DNA from: Fluctibacter halophilus
GTDB lineage: Bacteria > Pseudomonadota > Gammaproteobacteria > Enterobacterales > Alteromonadaceae
NCBI RefSeq assembly: GCF_020687825.1
Contig: NZ_JAJEWP010000001.1
Span: 420,078 to 484,077 of the forward strand
DNA length: 64,000 nucleotides
Direction: 5' to 3'
Program-made: the position numbers and the translations under genes
Shown: one piece after another, positions 1-8,417 of the stretch
Position numbering within the stretch: position 1 is the stretch's first letter
Layout of the letters: every line of letters starts with the position of its first letter
The notes under the pieces: model-generated
The model's input: the letters and a program-made list of their open reading frames with translations, nothing else
Database searches by the model: none
What the model was told of the DNA's origin: nothing

Positions 1-195
1 CCCCGGGCCTGCCATGGGGAACACCTGTTCGGTGGCCAGGTGGCCGGCGTTGCCTTTAGAACAGCCGTGGCTGATCCCATTCGGATCAAACACATCCACC
101 TTCCAACCACTGCGCTGCAAATACGCGGCACAGCACACCCCTACGATGCCGGATCCGATCACTGCGACTCGCTGAGTAAACCCTTGTTGCTGCAC
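1..195 (-). CDS. FAD-dependent D-amino acid/D-hydroxyproline dehydrogenase, N-terminal part
   Basis: Only the first 65 codons are present; the gene runs off the left edge. The start is taken as the GTG ending at 195, because the frame is closed by a TAA upstream and AAGGA sits 8 bases before this GTG. Residues about 9-22 read VAVIGSGIVGVCCA, a GxGxxG dinucleotide-binding fold, followed by the NAGHLATEQVFPMAGPG stretch that is typical of DadA/DAAO-like flavin dehydrogenases. Being divergent from a hydroxyproline operon, it probably oxidises cis-4-hydroxy-D-proline to pyrroline-4-hydroxy-2-carboxylate, passing electrons to the respiratory chain. The family is clear; the substrate is inferred from the neighbours. 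Confidence 0.75.
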   Translation of the reverse strand, partial: MQQQGFTQRVAVIGSGIVGVCCAAYLQRSGWKVDVFDPNGISHGCSKGNAGHLATEQVFPMAGPG

Positions 196-244
196 TGACT
201 TGTTCCTTTTCGAAACGAACTGACGGCATGTTATGTGAAAAATC

Positions 245-258
245 TATTGTATACAATA
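245..258. promoter_or_regulatory. Perfect 14-bp palindrome, likely GntR-family operator
   Basis: TATTGTATACAATA is its own reverse complement. It lies midway between the divergent dehydrogenase (start 195) and the deaminase (start 303). The TTGTATACAA core resembles operators of FadR/FCD-type GntR repressors, a family that often controls hydroxyproline genes. No regulator gene is present in the window, so the binding protein is inferred. Confidence 0.5.
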
Positions 259-302
259 TGCAATATTGATAGGGTAGCGCCATTCAACGTGGAGACAGAA
301 CA

Positions 303-1226
303 ATGAAAGTGAATTGGCAAGGGGTCTACCCCGCAGTAACAACCCAGTTTTTTAGCGACGAGCGTATCGACATCCCCTCCACCCAGGCGATGCTGGATAC
401 CCTGGTTAACGAGGGCGTGCATGGCATCATCGTCAACGGTACGGTGGGGGAGAACTGCTCTATGAGCGGGGCTGAGAAGCGTCAGATCATTGCCGCCGCC
501 AAAGAGGTGATCAACGGCCGCGTGCCGCTGCTGACCGGCGTGGCTGAGACCACTACCCGCGAAGCGATTGCCTTTTGTCAGGATGCTGAGCAGCTCGGTG
601 CAGACGGCCTGATGGTGTTACCGGGCATGGTGTATCGTTCCACCGAGCGTGAGGCGATTGTCCATTACCAGTCCATCGCCCGCGCCATGAACCTGCCGGT
701 GATGGTGTACAACAACCCGGTGACCTATGGTGTGGACGTGTCCATTCAGGGCATGGAAGTGCTGGCCAGGGAAGACAATATCGTGGCGGTCAAAGAGGCT
801 ACCGAAGACACCCGGCGCATTACCGAGCTGTTCAATGCCTTTGGTGATCGCTTTACCGTGTTTGGCGGCGTGGATGACGTGGCCCTGGAGTCACTGATGC
901 TCGGTGCCACCGGCTGGATTTCCGGCCTGACCAACGTGTTTCCACGCGAGTCGGTGGCGATTTTTGAACTGGCCCAGCAGGGGCGCTATGCCGAAGCCCG
1001 GGAGATCTGGCGCTGGTTCCTGCCCCTGTTGCGCCTGGATACTATCCCGACCCTGGTGCAATGCATCAAATACGCTGAACAACTGGCCGGTCGTGGCAGT
1101 GAAGTGGTGCGCGCGCCGCGCCTGGTGCTGCCCGACGCGGAAAAAGCCTACGTGCGAGGACTGTTTGAGCAGGCCATGGCAACCCGCCCGGACTTGAGCG
1201 GTGTATCCCGGGTTTCTGCTGCATGA
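303..1226 (+). CDS. Delta1-pyrroline-4-hydroxy-2-carboxylate deaminase (DapA family)
   Basis: A 307-residue TIM-barrel aldolase of the dihydrodipicolinate synthase/N-acetylneuraminate lyase family. The Schiff-base lysine is in VAVKEAT (K164) and the conserved tyrosine is in VMVYNNP (Y136). In hydroxyproline catabolism this family deaminates and dehydrates pyrroline-4-hydroxy-2-carboxylate to alpha-ketoglutarate semialdehyde. The ATG at 303 has GGAGA seven bases upstream. It is the first gene of a rightward operon and overlaps the epimerase by ATGA. DapA itself is less likely, because the next two genes are an epimerase and a ketoglutarate-semialdehyde dehydrogenase. The function is inferred from family plus context. 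Confidence 0.85.
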   Translation: MKVNWQGVYPAVTTQFFSDERIDIPSTQAMLDTLVNEGVHGIIVNGTVGENCSMSGAEKRQIIAAAKEVINGRVPLLTGVAETTTREAIAFCQDAEQLGADGLMVLPGMVYRSTEREAIVHYQSIARAMNLPVMVYNNPVTYGVDVSIQGMEVLAREDNIVAVKEATEDTRRITELFNAFGDRFTVFGGVDDVALESLMLGATGWISGLTNVFPRESVAIFELAQQGRYAEAREIWRWFLPLLRLDTIPTLVQCIKYAEQLAGRGSEVVRAPRLVLPDAEKAYVRGLFEQAMATRPDLSGVSRVSAA

Positions 1227-2224
1227 TCAAGGGCACGTTTTTCTGCATCGATGCACACACCTGCGGGAATCCGGTGCGCCTGATCACCAGCGGCCACCCC
1301 ACACTGGCGGGGGCGACCATGGCCGACAAGCGCCAGGACTTCATCGACAATCACGATTGGATCCGCCGGGCGCTGATGTTTGAGCCTCGCGGTCATGACA
1401 TGATGTCCGGCGCCTTCCTGTACCCACCGTGCAGTGACAATGCCGACGCCGCACTGCTGTTTGTGGAAACCTCGGGCTGCCTGCCGATGTGTGGCCACGG
1501 TACCATTGGCGCGGTGACGGCGGCCCTGCAGGCCGGATTACTGCAGCCTCGTGAAGCCGGTGTAGTGGTACTGGATGTGCCGGCCGGACAGATCCGGGTG
1601 GAATATGACTGGCAAGGCGAGCGCGTCAGTTGGGTCAAGATCCATAACGTACCGGCCTTTGTCGCCCATCGCGGCATCATACTGGATGTGCCTGAGTTGG
1701 GTAGCCTGTCGGTGGACGTTGCCTATGGCGGCAACTTTTACATCATTGTTGAGCCCCAGGCCCACTTTCCCGGCATTGATCAGTGGTCGGCGGCAGACAT
1801 TCTGCGCTTTTCGCCGCAGATCAGGGATTTGGTCAATCGCACGGTGACTTGTCAGCACCCGCTGCATGACAGTGTGCGCGGCGCCAGTCATGTGCTGTGG
1901 ACCGGCAAGGCTAAGCTGCTGACATCGACAGCGGCCAACGCGGTGTTTTACGGCGATAAGGCCATCGACCGCTCGCCCTGCGGCACCGGCACCAGTGCGC
2001 GAATGGCACAGTTGTCTGCCCGCGGTGAGCTGGCCGTCGGCCAACCCTTCGTGCACGAAAGTATCATCGGCAGCCAGTTTACCGGCTGCATCGAACAACG
2101 TACCGAGGTGGCAGGCATTCCTGCCATCCAGCCCAGTATCTGCGGTTCGGCCCATGTGTATGGCCGTAACTGTATCGAGGTGGATGACAGCGATACCTAC
2201 GCCTTCGGGTTTCAGGTTATATAG
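1223..2224 (+). CDS. 4-hydroxyproline 2-epimerase (proline racemase family)
   Basis: A 333-residue cofactor-independent racemase. Both catalytic cysteines are present: C90 in PMCGHGTIG and C253 in SPCGTGTSARM. The related trans-3-hydroxyproline dehydratases replace one of these cysteines, so epimerisation is the better call. It would convert trans-4-hydroxy-L-proline to cis-4-hydroxy-D-proline, the substrate of the divergent flavin dehydrogenase. The start codon overlaps the stop of the deaminase (ATGA), implying translational coupling. Proline racemase activity cannot be excluded from sequence alone, but the operon argues for hydroxyproline. Confidence 0.87.
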   Translation: MIKGTFFCIDAHTCGNPVRLITSGHPTLAGATMADKRQDFIDNHDWIRRALMFEPRGHDMMSGAFLYPPCSDNADAALLFVETSGCLPMCGHGTIGAVTAALQAGLLQPREAGVVVLDVPAGQIRVEYDWQGERVSWVKIHNVPAFVAHRGIILDVPELGSLSVDVAYGGNFYIIVEPQAHFPGIDQWSAADILRFSPQIRDLVNRTVTCQHPLHDSVRGASHVLWTGKAKLLTSTAANAVFYGDKAIDRSPCGTGTSARMAQLSARGELAVGQPFVHESIIGSQFTGCIEQRTEVAGIPAIQPSICGSAHVYGRNCIEVDDSDTYAFGFQVI

Positions 2225-2233
2225 GAGAGCAAC

Positions 2234-3736
2234 ATGTCACAGACAAACGGTCAGTTGATCAACGGCCAGTGGACCGTCGAATCCACTGTGCCAACCTTCA
2301 GGCCTCATTGGCCATTGATGGACAAAGCCGGCGATACCGCCTATGCCTGTGCCACCGATGCACAAATCGAGCAGGCAGTATCCTGTGCGCAACAGAGCTT
2401 TGCGGCATTACGCGGTACGTCAGCTGAAGAACGCGCCGCACTACTGGATACCATCGCCGACAATCTGCTGGTGCTCGGCGAGCCGCTGATTGCGCTTACC
2501 CACCGGGAAACCGGATTGCCGGTTGAACGACTGACCGGTGAGCGCATGCGAACGGTTAATCAGTTGCGGCTGTTTGCCCAGGCGCTGCGAGAAGGTTTTC
2601 CACAGGACGAGGTTGTCGCAGCCGATCCCGGGCGCCAACCACTCCCCCTGCCGGGGTTGCGGATGACCCACCTACCGTTGGGGCCGGTGGCGGTATTCGG
2701 GGCGTCCAATTTTCCTTATGCGTTTTCTACCGCTGGCGGTGATACTGCGTCGGCACTGGCCGCCGGTTGCCCGGTGGTGCACAAGGCCCATCCTGCCCAT
2801 CCCGGTACCAACGCGATGGTGGCGGATGCCATCGTGGCTGCGCTGCGCAATCATGATCTGCCGGCCGGAGCGTTCAACCTGTTGCAGGGCAACACCCCAG
2901 AGGTGTCTCATCATCTGGTGCGCCAAGATGCGATTAAAGCGGTGGGCTTTACCGGCTCTCTTGCCGTGGCAGAAGCGCTGCGCAAGACCCTTAACCAACG
3001 GGACGAGCCGATCCCGCTGTACGCCGAGCTTGGCAGCGTCAACCCACAATGGGTATTGCCGGGTATGCCAGACGAAGAGGTAGCCGAGCTGACCCGGCAA
3101 CTGTGTCAGTCGATGTTGATGGGGTACGGACAGTTCTGCACCAGCCCCGGGGTTTGGCTGGTGCCAGCCGGGCAGATAGAAACGGTGTTTGAACAAGCCC
3201 GAATCGTACTTGATAAGGCGCCAGCCTGTGCGCTGTTGACGCCGGGCATATTGCACAGCTATCAGCAGCAAACCGACGTTTTGGCACTTAACCCGCAGTT
3301 ATCGCAAGTGGCCCGTAATCACAGTGACAACCCGGCACAACCTTACGCGCAACTGCTGGCCACGGACGTTCATGCCTTGATCGAAAACCCGCGCTTGCTG
3401 GATGAGGTGTTTGGCCCTACGGCTCTGATCGCCGGTTATCGCTGCACAGAGGACATGCTGGCGCTGGTGGCGGCGTTGCCCGGTCAGCTGACCAGCAGTG
3501 TTCACGGCGATGCACAGGCCATTGCGGCCCACCGTGAGGTGATTGACGCGCTGCAATACAAGGTCGGGCGACTGATCTACAATCAGATGCCCACCGGCGT
3601 GGAACTGAGCCGTGCGATGCACCATGGCGGTCCTTATCCGGCGTCGTCTGATGTGCGCAGCACCTCGGTCGGCACCCATGCTATGCTACGCTTTTTGCGT
3701 CCGTTGTGTATTCAGAATGAACCGTTATCCGATTAA
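2234..3736 (+). CDS. Alpha-ketoglutarate semialdehyde dehydrogenase
   Basis: A 500-residue aldehyde dehydrogenase. The nucleophile is C302 in GYGQFCTSPG and the general base E265 is in YAELGSVNPQW. The ELGSVNP and GQFCT-PG signatures are characteristic of NAD(P)-dependent ketoglutarate semialdehyde dehydrogenases. The reaction produces alpha-ketoglutarate and closes the hydroxyproline route into the TCA cycle. The ATG at 2234 is preceded by AGGAG, nine bases after the epimerase stop. It is cytoplasmic, with no signal peptide. Family membership is secure, and the substrate follows from the operon. Confidence 0.88.
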   Translation: MSQTNGQLINGQWTVESTVPTFRPHWPLMDKAGDTAYACATDAQIEQAVSCAQQSFAALRGTSAEERAALLDTIADNLLVLGEPLIALTHRETGLPVERLTGERMRTVNQLRLFAQALREGFPQDEVVAADPGRQPLPLPGLRMTHLPLGPVAVFGASNFPYAFSTAGGDTASALAAGCPVVHKAHPAHPGTNAMVADAIVAALRNHDLPAGAFNLLQGNTPEVSHHLVRQDAIKAVGFTGSLAVAEALRKTLNQRDEPIPLYAELGSVNPQWVLPGMPDEEVAELTRQLCQSMLMGYGQFCTSPGVWLVPAGQIETVFEQARIVLDKAPACALLTPGILHSYQQQTDVLALNPQLSQVARNHSDNPAQPYAQLLATDVHALIENPRLLDEVFGPTALIAGYRCTEDMLALVAALPGQLTSSVHGDAQAIAAHREVIDALQYKVGRLIYNQMPTGVELSRAMHHGGPYPASSDVRSTSVGTHAMLRFLRPLCIQNEPLSD

Positions 3737-3754
3737 CCTCACAAGGCCCATGTC

Positions 3755-4963
3755 ATGACCCATGCCGAACAACAACACTATCAGGCCATCGAACAGGACA
3801 GCCTGTATGAACGCCGGCCCGAGGCAATCGCGCCTGCGGTGTATACCGTCCGCATTGCCGCGTTGCAACAGGCGCTGGTGGCAGAGCAATTGGATGCCTG
3901 CTTGCTCGCCTGTGGCGGCAATTTACGTTACTTCACCGGACTGGATTGGCGTGCCACGGAGCGGTTTGTTGGCTGTCTGGTGACCCCGCAAGCGGTGATT
4001 GCGGTGTGTCCGGCTTTCGAGCGTGACTCTCACATCGCCAGTCAGGCGATTGAGACCGAATATGCCCTGTGGCAGGAAGAGGCGTCGGTGATTGAGCTGG
4101 TGTTGACCTTGTTGGAGAAGCAGGGCAGTCGCACGCTAGCCCTCGATCCCAACGTGTCGGCGGATGTGGTGCTGCGCTTGCAAAGCACTGCGCAGGCCCC
4201 TCATATCAGTGATGCTTCGACCCTGCTGGCTGGTTTTCGTCAGTGTAAATCGGCGCAGGAACTGGCGCTTATTCAGCATGCCATGGACATTACCCTGCGG
4301 GTGCACCAATTGGCGTACCAGTTTATCCAGCCCGGTGTACTGGCCAGTGAGGTGAAGCGCTTCATTGACAATGCCCACCGTCAGTTGGGAGCGGACAACG
4401 GCAGTACCTTCTGTGCGGTGCAGTTCGGACAGGCCACCGCCTATCCCCATGGCGTGCCCGGCGATCAGCGACTGGAAGACAACCAGTTGGTGCTGGTCGA
4501 CACCGGCTGTACGGTGCATGGCTACCACTCTGACATTACCCGCACCTACAGTGTCGGCCAGGTGTCACAACAAATCCGCGATACCTGGCAGATTGAGAAA
4601 CAGGCACAAGCGGCAGCGTTTGCCGCCGCCCGCATCGGGGCGCCCTGTGGATCGGTTGATGACGCGGCCCGGGCCGTGGCGACCCGTTGCGGCCTCGGTC
4701 CCGACTACACGCTGCCGGGTATGCCGCACCGTACCGGACATGGCATCGGGTTGGAGATCCACGAAGGCCCGTATTTAGTCAGGGGTGACAACACACTATT
4801 GGCTGCTGGGATGTGTTTTTCCAATGAGCCGATGATTGTCTATCCGGATCAGTTCGGTGTGCGTCTGGAAGATCATTTTTACATGACGGACGACGGTCCG
4901 CGCTGGTTTACCCAGCCCCAGTGGCAACTGGATAAACCGTTCGCGCCGTTAACTCAGGACTAG
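3755..4963 (+). CDS. M24 family Xaa-Pro peptidase
   Basis: A 402-residue creatinase-fold metallopeptidase. The N-terminal creatinase/prolidase-like domain covers roughly residues 1-150. The catalytic pita-bread domain shows the di-metal ligands: the two aspartates in VDTGCTVHGYHSDITRT, the histidine in GHGIGLEIHEG, and the glutamates in FSNEPMIV and GVRLEDHF. It lacks a signal peptide, so it should be cytoplasmic. Lying 18 bases after the aldehyde dehydrogenase in the same operon, it probably releases proline or hydroxyproline from imported X-Pro/X-Hyp peptides of collagen type. Dipeptidase versus aminopeptidase cannot be settled here. Confidence 0.85.
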   Translation: MTHAEQQHYQAIEQDSLYERRPEAIAPAVYTVRIAALQQALVAEQLDACLLACGGNLRYFTGLDWRATERFVGCLVTPQAVIAVCPAFERDSHIASQAIETEYALWQEEASVIELVLTLLEKQGSRTLALDPNVSADVVLRLQSTAQAPHISDASTLLAGFRQCKSAQELALIQHAMDITLRVHQLAYQFIQPGVLASEVKRFIDNAHRQLGADNGSTFCAVQFGQATAYPHGVPGDQRLEDNQLVLVDTGCTVHGYHSDITRTYSVGQVSQQIRDTWQIEKQAQAAAFAAARIGAPCGSVDDAARAVATRCGLGPDYTLPGMPHRTGHGIGLEIHEGPYLVRGDNTLLAAGMCFSNEPMIVYPDQFGVRLEDHFYMTDDGPRWFTQPQWQLDKPFAPLTQD

Positions 4964-4982
4964 GTCAACGGTTCAGACCCGG

Positions 4983-5726
4983 TCAGAACGGTCGGGTGTA
5001 AGCCAAAAGGGCATTGAGGCTGGTGTCGCTGTCGGTCAGAGGGCTGTCAGCGATGCTGTCATCATACCATTGATGGGTTAGCCCCAGTCGTAGCGAGCCG
5101 CCCCATTGCTTTGGCCAGGTCAGGTTAATACCCACCTGATAGTTGGTGGCGCTATCAGCACGATAGGCCGGGCGCCCAACGCGGGCTTCGCCGGGCAGCA
5201 CACCGTAGTAGTAATCGACAAAATCGTCACTTTGCAAGGTAGCGCCGATAAACGGTTCAATCAGCAGATTGGCGGCACGAAAGCGATGGGCCAACGTGGA
5301 GGTCACTTCATAGCCCCCGGATTTGTCCAGCAGATCCTGATCCACGGCCAGTTCAAACGACCATTGTGCCTGGCGCAGGGTCAGGCCAACACCCGCAGCA
5401 AGCGAGAAATCCCGGTCTGCCATGCCCTCAAACAGCGCATCATCGTCGGCCTCAAAGCCGTTGAATACCGGCCGCATCCGTACGTTGACATCCATGTTCT
5501 GGGATTTAACCACTGCGTAACTGACAAACGGGCCCAGTACCGTCAGGCGTTCAGAGCGATAACCGATCAAAGGAATGGGCAGGACGCGGGTATCGTCATC
5601 GGCGTAGGGCTCGTTATTGACTACCACACCCACACCCCAGGTCCAGCCCTGGGGAGGGCCTTGTTGCGCCAGGGCAGGGGATAAGGTTAACAGGCAAGCC
5701 AATATAGACAGGGGGCGTACTATCAC
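4983..5726 (-). CDS. MipA/OmpV family outer-membrane protein
   Basis: A 247-residue protein with a signal peptide (cleavage likely after SPALA) followed by a beta-barrel-like pattern ending in an aromatic residue (LLAYTRPF). The GWTWGVGVVV-NNEPY start and LPLIGY-type repeats match the MipA/OmpV family, which covers scaffolding proteins of peptidoglycan hydrolases and outer-membrane proteins of unclear transport role. The start is GTG at 5726, with GGAG nine bases before it. It is convergent with the peptidase gene, with only 19 bases between them, so it is not part of the hydroxyproline operon. The role here is unknown. Confidence 0.75.
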   Translation of the reverse strand: MIVRPLSILACLLTLSPALAQQGPPQGWTWGVGVVVNNEPYADDDTRVLPIPLIGYRSERLTVLGPFVSYAVVKSQNMDVNVRMRPVFNGFEADDDALFEGMADRDFSLAAGVGLTLRQAQWSFELAVDQDLLDKSGGYEVTSTLAHRFRAANLLIEPFIGATLQSDDFVDYYYGVLPGEARVGRPAYRADSATNYQVGINLTWPKQWGGSLRLGLTHQWYDDSIADSPLTDSDTSLNALLAYTRPF

Positions 5727-5846
5727 GGTTCAGATCTCCTTTTCTGCGGTTAAAAAGGGCAGAGTCAGCCACATTCAGGTGACAATGCAATGACGAATTA
5801 AAAGGGATACGTGAACGGCGGGATTTGGATGACCAGCGCCCTGAAA

Positions 5847-5882
5847 ATAAAAAAAGGCCGTGACGGGTATGTCGACGGCCTT
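5847..5882 (-). terminator. Rho-independent terminator of the first amylase gene
   Basis: Read on the minus strand, AAGGCCGT (5882-5875) pairs with ACGGCCTT (5861-5854) across a 13-base loop and is followed by a T-run. It begins 20 bases after the amylase stop codon. Confidence 0.8.
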
Positions 5883-5902
5883 GGCAGGACACACTGGTTG
5901 AA

Positions 5903-8062
5903 TCAGTGCAGTACTACGACTTCATTCTGACTCAGGTTGAGGGTCGCCTGACCCGCGGAGACGGTGACCACATCGCTACCGACAACGCTGTTGTAGGTAC
6001 CATCTGCCAGCGACAGGTTACTCACGGTGATGGTGGTGGCTGCACCTTTGTTGACCGCAACCACGGCAACATCGGTGCCTTCTTTACGCTCAAACACCAA
6101 TACATCGCCATTTAGCCATTTTTCGGCGTAGGTGCCCCGAGCAATGGCTGGGCTCTGAGCTCGCAGGTCGGCCAGTGCGCTGATCAGTGTGAAAGCAGGC
6201 GTGGTCTGCGAGAAGGATGGCATGGGCTCTCGGTTGTAGGGGTCGTGACCTACCTGGCCATCACCGTTGGCCGTAAACCATGTTGAGTTCTGCTCAGTGC
6301 CATAATACACCGTTGGAATGCCCGGCAGGGTCATGACCAATGCCATACCAAGGTTCTGGCGTGCTTCAGCGAAGGCCTGGGAGAAGCCTTTACCCTGGCG
6401 GTTGCTGTTGACCAGACCGGTGGTTTGCAGAAACACACTGGTACGGGTCGCATCATGGTTGTCGAGGAAGATTGGCTGCCAGTCTTCACGGTTGCCCATG
6501 GCGCCGGGGCGCGCTTCAATGTGGGCATTCAGATCAATCATGGTGATGTCGTCTGCGATGGCTTTTTCGATGTTATCCCGCAGGTTGAAATCGAGTAATT
6601 CTGAACCGCGTCCTTCGCTCAACCATTGCATCGACGTACTGTCATCAGCACCTGCGCCGTACCATTCACCGAAGATGTAGAGATCCGGATTGATCGCACG
6701 GAGCTCTGACGTGAAGCGGTTGATGAAGTTTGGCTCTATGTGTTTGATGGCGTCGATGCGAATGGCATCAACCCCATGGGCCAGCCACTTTTTGGCCGCG
6801 TCGATCAGATAGGTATCGGCTACACTGTTGCTGTTCACACCGTGATTGAAGTCAGTCAGGTTAAACAGAGACTTGTTGCGGTATGCCCATGGGTCGTCGT
6901 ATTCCGCGGGGCAGTTTGTGGCCGGATCGCTGTCATAGCAGTCGGCAATCGCGCCGTTCTGATGGAACCAGGTACCGTTGTTTTTGTCGGCCTGGTAAAC
7001 CCCTTCTTTGTACACCGCACCAAACTCGTACTTGTCATCCTGGCTACTGTGGTTGGGTGCGAAGTCCAGAACCAGTTTCATGCCCCGGGCTTCCATCGCG
7101 GCATCCAGTTGGTCCACCAGTGCCCAGTCGCCCAGGTGTTCATCCACTTCGTAGAAGTCTCTGCTCCAGTAACCGTGATAGGCGCCAGCCGTTCCGGAAT
7201 TATTCACGTTGTCGTTCAGTGGTGTGACCCAGATGGCACTGATGCCAAGAGCTTCCAGGTAATCGAGTTTGTCGATCAGGCCCTGAATGTCACCTCCCCA
7301 GTACTTTTTCCATTCACTGAGTCCGCCACTTGCGCCGACGGTGGAGGTGCCATTGGGGTTGGTACCGTTGTCATTGCTGGTATCACCATTGGCAAAGCGG
7401 TCCACAAACACGAAGTACATGGTGCGATTACGGAAATCGTCCCCGGCAACCACGCTCTGACAGTTTGGCCCCAGACCATCATCGACAGAAACGATGCTGT
7501 CGGTATTGCTGTTGACGATGATTTTGGCATAGCCATTGGCAACCGTGTAATCCTGTGCCGGGAAGGCGTCACCGCCCCAGCCGCCGTTTTTATCGATTTT
7601 GAAGCGCGGTCCACCGTTGGCATCACCGCCGTTAAATTCGATACAGATTTCATAGTTGCTGGTACCGCTGACCGCGGTCAGGAGGGTTCCTCCTGCCCAG
7701 CCATTCGGCGTGCCGCGGAAGTGGTAGGTGGTTGTGCCACCACCGCCGTGGGTTGATGAGGGCAATACCGCCCAGTTCTTCGTGTCGGTGTAAAATTCAA
7801 TGTCATAGGTACCGGCACCGACACTGATGTTACCGCCGTTCTGGCCACCGGTGCCATAATTCTCGGACCAGTCGCCAAAGCGGTCAAACTTGAATTCGCC
7901 AGCACTGTTGAAGACCACATCATCGGCCAGCATGGTATTGCTGCCGATGTCGGTCATTGCATCGGCCGCCCAGCCATTATGGGTGCCTCTGAGGTACCAG
8001 TCTGCATGCGCTTGAGGCGCTGCCAGACTGGTAACGACGAGGGAAATATACAGGAGTTTCAT
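5903..8062 (-). CDS. Secreted GH13 alpha-amylase with two N-terminal starch-binding-like modules
   Basis: A 719-residue exported enzyme. A signal peptide ends near PQAHA. Two related beta-sandwich-like modules follow, each opening with RGTxNGW (about residues 25-105 and 112-205). The catalytic barrel begins at TMYFVFVDRF and has all four GH13 signatures: DFAPNH, the nucleophile in AIRIDAIKH, the acid/base in FGEWYG, and FLDNHD. A C-terminal all-beta domain closes it. It should hydrolyse starch or maltodextrin outside the cell or in the periplasm. The ATG at 8062 is preferred over the adjacent GTG at 8065 because AAGGA lies seven bases before it. Operator repeats lie about 160-250 bases upstream. 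Cyclodextrin or transferase activity cannot be excluded. Confidence 0.85.
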   Translation of the reverse strand: MKLLYISLVVTSLAAPQAHADWYLRGTHNGWAADAMTDIGSNTMLADDVVFNSAGEFKFDRFGDWSENYGTGGQNGGNISVGAGTYDIEFYTDTKNWAVLPSSTHGGGGTTTYHFRGTPNGWAGGTLLTAVSGTSNYEICIEFNGGDANGGPRFKIDKNGGWGGDAFPAQDYTVANGYAKIIVNSNTDSIVSVDDGLGPNCQSVVAGDDFRNRTMYFVFVDRFANGDTSNDNGTNPNGTSTVGASGGLSEWKKYWGGDIQGLIDKLDYLEALGISAIWVTPLNDNVNNSGTAGAYHGYWSRDFYEVDEHLGDWALVDQLDAAMEARGMKLVLDFAPNHSSQDDKYEFGAVYKEGVYQADKNNGTWFHQNGAIADCYDSDPATNCPAEYDDPWAYRNKSLFNLTDFNHGVNSNSVADTYLIDAAKKWLAHGVDAIRIDAIKHIEPNFINRFTSELRAINPDLYIFGEWYGAGADDSTSMQWLSEGRGSELLDFNLRDNIEKAIADDITMIDLNAHIEARPGAMGNREDWQPIFLDNHDATRTSVFLQTTGLVNSNRQGKGFSQAFAEARQNLGMALVMTLPGIPTVYYGTEQNSTWFTANGDGQVGHDPYNREPMPSFSQTTPAFTLISALADLRAQSPAIARGTYAEKWLNGDVLVFERKEGTDVAVVAVNKGAATTITVSNLSLADGTYNSVVGSDVVTVSAGQATLNLSQNEVVVLH

Positions 8063-8221
8063 CACTTAATCCTTACACGTTCGTTGCCAAAAAAAGGGAG
8101 AGCCATGATCGAGGGTCATGTTTGCTCATTGCCGGTGTGCGGCGTTGTGAAATGGATAAAAAATCAACCCACCACCGGGTTACGCCCATACTATTGGGAT
8201 AATTTTTTACCTCAATGCAGT

Positions 8222-8255
8222 GCATACGTATTCATTACAAAATGAATACGTATGA
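8222..8255. promoter_or_regulatory. Paired MalR-like operators (two copies)
   Basis: GCATACGTATTC (8222-8233) and GAATACGTATGA (8244-8255) are inverted relative to each other, each centred on the palindrome ATACGTAT. They lie between the divergent amylase genes. The size and symmetry suggest a LacI-family maltose regulator, but no such regulator gene is in the window. Confidence 0.6.
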
Positions 8256-8303
8256 ATAACATTGTGTTAACAATGTTTGTGGGCAGGTTGGTGGAATTGG
8301 GCT

Positions 8304-8315
8304 GAATACGTATGC
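8304..8315. promoter_or_regulatory. MalR-like operator, third copy
   Basis: GAATACGTATGC is the exact reverse complement of the copy at 8222-8233. It is the copy closest to the rightward amylase gene, about 100 bases before its start. Confidence 0.58.
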
Positions 8316-8417
8316 AAGTGTTTGGCTTGTTAACGCTCTGTTAATAGCATGGGCTCTACCAGTTGTGAATATCCGTACACGGTGTACGAGGCCAGTGCTG
8401 GTAACAAGGAGAAGGGT

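Noticed and set aside
1538-2155. Open frame of 205 codons on the minus strand
   Set aside because: Antisense shadow of the hydroxyproline epimerase, which has both catalytic cysteines.
5106-5684. Open frame of 192 codons on the plus strand
   Set aside because: Antisense to the MipA/OmpV gene with its signal peptide and barrel pattern.
6740-7756. Long open frame (338 codons) on the plus strand
   Set aside because: It lies entirely antisense to the GH13 amylase, whose four catalytic motifs prove the minus-strand frame; the antisense protein has no recognisable motif.
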